Shown: piece by piece, positions 58,580 through 64,000 of the stretch
How positions within the stretch are numbered: position 1 is the stretch's first letter
How the letters are laid out: the number at the start of each line of letters is the position of its first letter
Origin: Deinococcus rubellus
GTDB lineage: Bacteria; Deinococcota; Deinococci; Deinococcales; Deinococcaceae
Assembly (NCBI RefSeq): GCF_025244745.1
Contig: NZ_CP104213.1
Coordinates: 2,673,501 to 2,737,500 of the forward strand
DNA: 64,000 nt
Direction: 5' to 3'
Notes under the pieces: model-generated
Seen by the model: only the letters and a program-made list of their open reading frames with translations
Database searches by the model: none
Told to the model about the DNA's origin: nothing
Translations under genes and position numbers: made by a program

Positions 58580-59818
58580 TCACTGCCATCTCTCCCGCGC
58601 TTCTCCCACCTCGCCGGTCAGCAGGGGCCGCACCTCGCCTACCAGATACAGGCTGCCGCACACCACGCTCAGGCCCGGCGGCAACGAGTTGAGCGCCTCA
58701 GCAGGTGTATCGGCAATCTGAGTCGGGACGCTGAAGAGACGGGCGAGCATTTGCGGGTCGGCGGCACGTGGGCTGAGCCGGGCGCGCGTCAAAATCACTT
58801 TGCTGGCAAACGGTTCCAACGCAGCCACGACCCCGGCGAGGTCCTTGTCACCCGCCGCGCCGAAGATGACGGGCACCTGGCCGACCCCCAGCTCACGCAG
58901 CGCCGCGCCCAGTGCCTGCGCGCCGTCGGGGTTGTGCGCCCCGTCGAGCAGCACTTCGCGCCCGTGCCAAGCCAGCTTTTCCAGACGACCCGGCCAGCGC
59001 ACCCCCGCCGCACCCGCTCGAATGGCCGCTGAGTCCAGACCCAGCCTCTGGGCCGCCAGCCCGGCCAGCCCAGCGTTCCTCGCACCGTGCGCGCCCAGCA
59101 GCGGCGTCTGGAAGGTGACGTTTCCGGCAGGACTCTCCAGCGTGATGTCAGCACCCTGCCAGCCCCGCGAGACGACTTCGAGGCGTGCCTCGCGGCCCAG
59201 CGCCCACACGTCGGCCCCGGTCCGCTCCAGAATCGGCAGCAGCTCCGGCACGATGCCCGTCACAGCAGGCCCGCCCGGACGCAGAATACCCGCCTTCTCG
59301 GCAGCGATCAGCTCCAGGGTACCGCCCAGAATCTCGGTGTGGTCGAGCGCCACCCCGGTCACGACGCTCAGCACTGGATCGAGCGCATTGGTGGCGTCCA
59401 ACCGTCCGCCCAGACCGACTTCCATAACGGCCACCTCAGCCCCGACCTCGGCAAAGAGTCGGCAGGCCAGCGCCACCACGATCTCGAAAAAGGTCGCGCC
59501 CAATGCCTCGGCCTGCGGGCGAATCCGGTTGAGGGCGGCGCTCACCGTTTCCAACGGCACTTCCTGACCGCTCACCACAAAGCGCTCGGCGAAGCGGGTG
59601 AGGTGCGGGCTGGTAAACAGGGCCGCCCGCTCACCCGATGCCCCCAGCATGGCCGCGAGCGTCGACGCCGTGCTGCCCTTGCCGTTGGTGCCGCCCACCA
59701 GCACGGTCCGGAAGGCCCGTTGCGGATCGCCCAGGGCATGCAGAAGGTCCTGCACCCGGCCCAGACCAGGGTGAATGCCGAAGCGCTGGCGGGCATAGAG
59801 CCAGTCGAGATTGGTCAT
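58580..59818 (-). CDS. folC: folylpolyglutamate/dihydrofolate synthase
   Basis: 412-aa Mur-ligase-family enzyme. P-loop VGGTNGKGSTASTLA (about 42-56), TSPHLTRFAERF, and VAVMEVGLGGRLDATN, then LLDGAHNPDGAQAL. It adds glutamate to folates. Start ATG MTNLDWLYARQRFG is 19 nt after the pyrophosphatase stop. Confidence 0.94.
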   Translation of the reverse strand: MTNLDWLYARQRFGIHPGLGRVQDLLHALGDPQRAFRTVLVGGTNGKGSTASTLAAMLGASGERAALFTSPHLTRFAERFVVSGQEVPLETVSAALNRIRPQAEALGATFFEIVVALACRLFAEVGAEVAVMEVGLGGRLDATNALDPVLSVVTGVALDHTEILGGTLELIAAEKAGILRPGGPAVTGIVPELLPILERTGADVWALGREARLEVVSRGWQGADITLESPAGNVTFQTPLLGAHGARNAGLAGLAAQRLGLDSAAIRAGAAGVRWPGRLEKLAWHGREVLLDGAHNPDGAQALGAALRELGVGQVPVIFGAAGDKDLAGVVAALEPFASKVILTRARLSPRAADPQMLARLFSVPTQIADTPAEALNSLPPGLSVVCGSLYLVGEVRPLLTGEVGEARERWQ

Positions 59819-59837
59819 CCTGGCAGCGGGCAGGCGC

Positions 59838-60764
59838 TCAGTCGGCAAAGTGGGCTTCGAGGGCCGGAACGATCTGTTTCTTGCGGCTGATCAGGTGGCC
59901 CAGATCGGCGACATTGTCCTGCGTCCCGGCCCCAAAGGCGGCCCGTACCACCTCGGCCTCGTGCTCCGACACGATCAGGGTGCGGTTGGTCTCGTTCAAG
60001 ATATCCACCACGCTCAGCAGAATGCCGCCGAGACCCGCAGCAGCTTTCTCAGCCTGCATGGCACTGAGCAGTTCGGACTGCCGCCCGAAAACATAGGCGG
60101 GATTGGTCGTCTCGACGACTCCCAACCCCCAGGTCTGCGTGCCGAAGGGAAAGACCTTGTAGTCCATTTTCAGCAGCTTGTCTGCGGCAATATCACCGAG
60201 GTTACTCTTGGCCGCGAACATCTGCATGGCGTAGCCCGCCACGTCATCAATGCCCGCGATGGGCGCGAGAAATGCCGCTGCGTCCCTGTCGGCGTCGGTG
60301 GTGGTGGGGCTGCGAAAGTGCAGGGTATCCGAGAGAACGGCGCTCAGCATCAGCCGGGCGTCCACCGGTTCGATAGACAGCCCCGCCTCGCGGTGGAGCT
60401 TGAGCAGCAGCGTGGCGGTGCAGCCCAGTGGCTCGAAGCGCAGGAGAGCGGGCTGGCTGGTCGTCAGGTCGCCGAGCTTGTGGTGGTCCACGACGTACCG
60501 CACGTCCAGGTCAATCAAATTAGGCAGGCTCTGGGCCGATTCGTTGTGGTCCACCAGCGCCACCGGGCTGCCCGCCGCCAGACTGGAGAGCAGCTCAGGA
60601 GCGTCCAGGCCCACTTCACGCAGCACGTAGGCAGTTTCCAGGTTGAGGTCGCCCAGGCGGTAGGCAGTGGCTGGGGTGCCGGTGCGAGAGAGCAGGTGGG
60701 CGTAGACCAGCGCCGCCGTGACCGCGTCGGTATCGGGATTGAGGTGACCGAAGACAGAAATCAT
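59838..60764 (-). CDS. ppaC: Mn-dependent inorganic pyrophosphatase
   Basis: 308-aa family II pyrophosphatase. DHH motifs: FGHLNPDTDAVTAALVYAHL, LVDHNESAQSL, YVVDHHKLGDL, and C-terminal DHHA2 domain with SRKKQIVPALEA. It hydrolyses PPi to phosphate. TACACT lies 7 nt before the chosen ATG (leaderless); the upstream in-frame extension is not used. Terminator of slpA lies upstream. Confidence 0.95.
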   Translation of the reverse strand: MISVFGHLNPDTDAVTAALVYAHLLSRTGTPATAYRLGDLNLETAYVLREVGLDAPELLSSLAAGSPVALVDHNESAQSLPNLIDLDVRYVVDHHKLGDLTTSQPALLRFEPLGCTATLLLKLHREAGLSIEPVDARLMLSAVLSDTLHFRSPTTTDADRDAAAFLAPIAGIDDVAGYAMQMFAAKSNLGDIAADKLLKMDYKVFPFGTQTWGLGVVETTNPAYVFGRQSELLSAMQAEKAAAGLGGILLSVVDILNETNRTLIVSEHEAEVVRAAFGAGTQDNVADLGHLISRKKQIVPALEAHFAD

Positions 60765-60827
60765 GCCCAGTAGTGTAGAGCTTTGCGTGCCGGGGTAAGG
60801 CCTACGCGTCACAGCGTAAGCCAACAC

Positions 60828-60866
60828 AAAAAAACACCCCCGCACAGGGCGGGGATGCTCGGGGGT
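60828..60866 (-). terminator. terminator of the S-layer-like gene
   Basis: Nested stems CACCCCC/GGGGGTG and CCCCGC/GCGGGG, followed on the minus strand by seven T. It lies 27 nt after the stop of the large surface gene. Confidence 0.85.
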
Positions 60867-60892
60867 GAAGCTCGCTGCGCTTGGAGAGAAGC

Positions 60893-63800
60893 TTAGAAGC
60901 CGACCTTGTAGGTGATCTTGAAGGTCGAGCCCTTGGCTGCCTGGCCGTTGGGCAGGGCGACCTGGTTGCCGTTGGTGTCGACGGCACTCAGGTTGTAGAG
61001 GCCGTAGGCGAACGACAGGTCGTAGTAGTTGCCTTCCACGTACAGACCGTTCTGGTTGATGGTGGTGCCGGTGTTCTGGTCACCGTAGGAGCCCGCCGTG
61101 TTGTCGGTGCTGTTGGTCCAGGGGGTATAGGCGCGGTTCTTGGCGTTGAGGCCCGCGTAGTAGACGGCCAGCTGGCCGGTGGGCAGCAGGAAGTCGTGGA
61201 GCTTGATTCCGGCGCGGTAGCTCAGGCCCGACACGTCGTAGTCGCCGTTGGCGGTGCTGGTACCGGAGTAGTTGCGGCTGAGGTAGCCGACCTGGCCTTC
61301 GACGCTGGGCTTGAAGATGGTGTCGAGGGTGTCGGTGCTGACCTTGGCTCCGGCAGCAATGGTGCGGACGTCAGCCACAGTCGGCTCACTGCCCTGATCG
61401 AAACCAGTGCTGTTGTACAGCGCCTTGATGTTGGCGTTGAGGAAGCCGAGCTTGGCGTTGTACAGACCGTCGGCGTAGAGGGCCGAGCCGCTGTAGCTGC
61501 TGGTGGCGTTGCGGTAGCGGGCGGCGTAGCCGAAGCGCAGGGTCAGGTTCTTGACCAGGGCGGTGGGCAGCGCGCCGTCATGCATGATTTCCGCGCCGTA
61601 CTCGCTGTAGCAGGTCGCATCCGAGAAGGCGGCCAGGCTGAAGGTCAGTGCGCCGCCGACAGCGTCGGTATCAGTCAGGCCCGTACCGGGGTGCTGGGCA
61701 CCGCAGCCGCTCTGATTGGTAAGGGTGTTGCCAGCGAGCATGTAGTAAGCACCGTAACGGCTGTTGGCAAACAGGGTGGAGGTGTCGCCTGCAGCGTCAT
61801 AGGCCAGCACATCGTTCTGGGCGCGGTTGCCGCTGAGCGACAAATCACGGTAGAACGCGCCAATGGAGAGACCCAGGCCCGGCGTCACGTCGGCGCGCAC
61901 CCCGTAGCGGGTGCCGTCGCCCTTGACCGAGTTGCTCACGTCCGCCGACTGTGCGCCAGCGTAGAGGCCGTAGTAGCCGCCGCGCACGGTGACCAGGTTC
62001 AGCAGGTTGACCTTGGCGGTCACGCCGAAGTCCACGATGCCGTTGGCGTCTTTCTGGCCCAGGCTGCCGCCCTCGATGGTCTGGGTGTTGTAGTACCCAC
62101 CCACTGCCACCGGGCCGAGCGCGCCGCCGACTTCCGCGCCTGCGCCGACCTGGCCGGGCGTCGGGTCCTGAGCAACATACACGCCGTTGGACAGATAAGT
62201 CGCCGCGCGGTCACCCCGGTTGTAGGGCGTGGTGCTGCCGTTCGTGGTGTCACCGGGGTTGGCCTCGGAGATCGCGGCGTACTTGTCGTAGCCCGCGCCG
62301 ATGCTGCGGTAGTTGAGGTCGTACACGCGGACCGGACCCACCGCGCCGCTGGCCTTGCCGTAGAAGGCAGTCGCAGTCCGCTGGGTGGTGGAGTTGTCGG
62401 TGGGGGTGCCCGTCACGGTGCTGCGGGCGTACTCGCTGTCAATCTGGAAGCCGAACAGTCCGCCGTGGGCGTCCGCACCGTAGGCGACGACGTTCTGCAC
62501 GCCATTGATGGCCAGCTGGGTGCCGACGGTATCCCGGCCTTCCTGGGCATAGTTCAGGCCCAGCTTGAGGGTACCAATCGGGGTGATCTCGGCGCGCACG
62601 CCACGGTAGTAGCGGTAATCGCCGTTGGCTCCGGTGGTAGCGTGAACGTTGGCTCCAGTCGCGTCGTACGTCAGGTTGCTGCTGCCGTAGATGGCCTTGA
62701 TGATCGGCTTGAACGCGCCCAGTACCGGCAGGTTGCTGCCGTCCACCGTCACCGCATAGCCGTCGCCACGCCCATCGAGATTGTTGTCGAAAATGTAATC
62801 GCTGAACTTGGTCTTGAGGCTGCGGCCAAAGTCCACCGTTACGGGGCTGTTGCCCACCGTGAAGACCGCCGTGCCGTTCTTGAAGTAGAAGAACAGCGGC
62901 TCGTAGGTGTAGCCGTTGGAATCGGTGATGGCCGGGTAGTGGGCCAGGTCAGAAGCGGTCTGGGTACCGGTCAGTGAGGGGTTGGCGGTGATGCCGAACT
63001 GGACATCCACCGACTTGATGGTCACGCCGCCCGCGCTGGTGAGGTAAGCGCCGGTGTTGGCACTGGTGCCGCTGCTGAAGGCACCCTTGTTGCTGAAGTC
63101 AATGCCGAAGTCGAGGGTGGTTGCACCCTCGCTGTTGACCGCCTGGGTGCCAACTTCAACTGGCGTGCCTGCCTGGGTAAAGCCCAGGGCCGTGTCAGCC
63201 GCCGAGATGGTATAGGCGGGCTGAGTCCCACGCGCCGCCGTGTAAGTCACCGTTTTGTTGGTATTGGCGGTGGGGTTGGTCAAGACCACAGCATAGGTGT
63301 AGGTATCCGTCGAGAAGCCGTACAGACCGTTGGCGTTATTGACCACCTTCGTCTGATTGTTGCCCAGATCCACGTAGTCCACCGGGGTGTCGGTGGTGGC
63401 ACTGTCGCCGTCGTCGCCGGTGCTGAACTTGGTGCCGGGAAAGAGACGGTCAATATCCATTTCGCGGTCAGCGCGGGCCACGAAGTAGGTGGCGGTGAGG
63501 GTAGGCTTGATGCTGAAGGCGTTCTTCTCCAGCGCGCTGATGCGGTTGCCAAAATCGGTGATCTTGGTTTCCGTGACCGCCACGCGGCCCACCAGGTTGT
63601 CGAAGTCGGCACGCTGAACGAAGTCAGCCTGGGCCGCCTCGATGGCGCTGGCGCGGTCTTGCAGGTTCAGGATGTCCTGGTTCAGCAAGACGGTCAGGTC
63701 GTTGAGGGCCGCGATGCTGCTGGCGTTGTCGTCCACGTCGGCGCGCAGCGTGTCGTAGTTGGCCTGGAGATCATCGGCACGGGTGGTGAAATCGCTGATC

Positions 63801-64000
63801 TGGCCTTGCAGGTCGGCAATCGCGCTTCCGTTGGTGGCGATATCGTCAGTGTTGGTCGACACCTGATCCTGCACGGTCGAAACCTGGTCTTGCAGGTCGG
63901 CCTGGGTCTGCTCGTTGGCCGAGTTGTCGAACGGCGCGGGGGCGGCGGTGTCGGTCGGCGCGGGCGTCATGCTGCCGAGTTGCTCAACGCGCTGCTCCAG
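60893..64000 (-). CDS. slpA: S-layer-like/outer-membrane protein (SlpA type), N-terminus outside window
   Basis: More than 1035 residues are visible and the frame continues past the right edge. The first part is a long coiled coil (about 20-140, with DLQDQVSTVQDQVS and ALNDLTVLLNQDILNLQDRASA). It is followed by a large beta-strand-rich region (Tyr/Gly/Asp/Thr) ending in FKITYKVGF with a terminal aromatic residue, as in outer-membrane barrels. This is the layout of Deinococcus SlpA-like proteins, which also have an SLH domain before the coiled coil; that part would lie beyond the edge. Single gene with a strong terminator. Confidence 0.85.
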   Translation of the reverse strand: MEQRVEQLGSMTPAPTDTAAPAPFDNSANEQTQADLQDQVSTVQDQVSTNTDDIATNGSAIADLQGQISDFTTRADDLQANYDTLRADVDDNASSIAALNDLTVLLNQDILNLQDRASAIEAAQADFVQRADFDNLVGRVAVTETKITDFGNRISALEKNAFSIKPTLTATYFVARADREMDIDRLFPGTKFSTGDDGDSATTDTPVDYVDLGNNQTKVVNNANGLYGFSTDTYTYAVVLTNPTANTNKTVTYTAARGTQPAYTISAADTALGFTQAGTPVEVGTQAVNSEGATTLDFGIDFSNKGAFSSGTSANTGAYLTSAGGVTIKSVDVQFGITANPSLTGTQTASDLAHYPAITDSNGYTYEPLFFYFKNGTAVFTVGNSPVTVDFGRSLKTKFSDYIFDNNLDGRGDGYAVTVDGSNLPVLGAFKPIIKAIYGSSNLTYDATGANVHATTGANGDYRYYRGVRAEITPIGTLKLGLNYAQEGRDTVGTQLAINGVQNVVAYGADAHGGLFGFQIDSEYARSTVTGTPTDNSTTQRTATAFYGKASGAVGPVRVYDLNYRSIGAGYDKYAAISEANPGDTTNGSTTPYNRGDRAATYLSNGVYVAQDPTPGQVGAGAEVGGALGPVAVGGYYNTQTIEGGSLGQKDANGIVDFGVTAKVNLLNLVTVRGGYYGLYAGAQSADVSNSVKGDGTRYGVRADVTPGLGLSIGAFYRDLSLSGNRAQNDVLAYDAAGDTSTLFANSRYGAYYMLAGNTLTNQSGCGAQHPGTGLTDTDAVGGALTFSLAAFSDATCYSEYGAEIMHDGALPTALVKNLTLRFGYAARYRNATSSYSGSALYADGLYNAKLGFLNANIKALYNSTGFDQGSEPTVADVRTIAAGAKVSTDTLDTIFKPSVEGQVGYLSRNYSGTSTANGDYDVSGLSYRAGIKLHDFLLPTGQLAVYYAGLNAKNRAYTPWTNSTDNTAGSYGDQNTGTTINQNGLYVEGNYYDLSFAYGLYNLSAVDTNGNQVALPNGQAAKGSTFKITYKVGF

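Noticed and set aside
60881..62977. 698-codon open frame on the plus strand
   Set aside because: Antisense to the S-layer-like gene; the Val/Gly/Ala composition is what reverse-reading of GC-rich codons gives, and no motif is present.

Overview
The window is GC-rich and reads as a Deinococcus chromosome. The strongest evidence is a DdrO-type repressor (55436-55825, minus) that keeps the IrrE/PprI cleavage junction L106-R107 and has a palindromic RDRM-like operator upstream. A very large S-layer/outer-membrane barrel protein at the right edge agrees with this. So does the repeated leaderless promoter design, with a TANNNT -10 box 6-7 nt before the start codon. The genus call is inference from gene content; no database was searched.

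Layout. (1) 1-15.7 kb, minus strand: one tightly packed, mostly overlapping gene train. In transcription order it encodes a TPP-dependent oxidase/decarboxylase-like enzyme, an enolase-superfamily protein, an SDR with a C-terminal membrane segment, a VKOR-like membrane protein, a small membrane protein, a GMC oxidoreductase fused to a gluconate-dehydrogenase subunit-3-like domain, an Anabaena sensory rhodopsin transducer (ASRT) family protein, two GH15 glycosidases, two micro-ORFs with strong ribosome-binding sites, and caa3-type cytochrome oxidase subunits II-I-III plus the start of a CtaG-like assembly factor. (2) 16.2-21.2 kb: a 2Fe-2S thioredoxin-like ferredoxin, an EamA exporter, and a BtuFCD-type ABC importer under a cobalamin riboswitch with an intrinsic terminator. 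(3) 21.2-25.6 kb: pheS and pheT, preceded by a Phe-codon leader peptide and attenuator-like terminator, and separated by a MazEF-like toxin-antitoxin pair. (4) 26-27.5 kb: a stand-alone IscB element with its omegaRNA-like region, abutting the arginase stop codon. (5) 27.5-36 kb: arginase, YceD/DUF177, MoaC, SCP2-domain protein, polyphosphate glucokinase, ClpC-type ATPase, MazG and a NUDIX CoA pyrophosphatase. (6) 36-43 kb: a two-domain fasciclin protein, membrane proteins, a frameshifted YihY/BrkB gene, RNase HI, an MFS transporter and a DUF937 protein. (7) 43-53 kb: Rel, S9/L13, glycogen branching enzyme, and hisB-hisH. (8) 53-64 kb: an IS5-family element inserted against the hisB -10 box, a PIG-L deacetylase, DdrO, M32 carboxypeptidase, FolC, Mn-dependent pyrophosphatase and the S-layer-like protein, which runs off the window.

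How parts fit together. The 15.7-kb train suggests coupling of alpha-glucan or oligosaccharide hydrolysis and sugar or sugar-acid oxidation to a cytochrome-c-containing terminal oxidase, with an ASRT protein as a possible small-molecule sensor; this is inference from gene order. RNA-level control is unusually visible: a B12 riboswitch, a phe leader, candidate omegaRNA, and many intrinsic terminators. No tRNA, rRNA or CRISPR array was seen.
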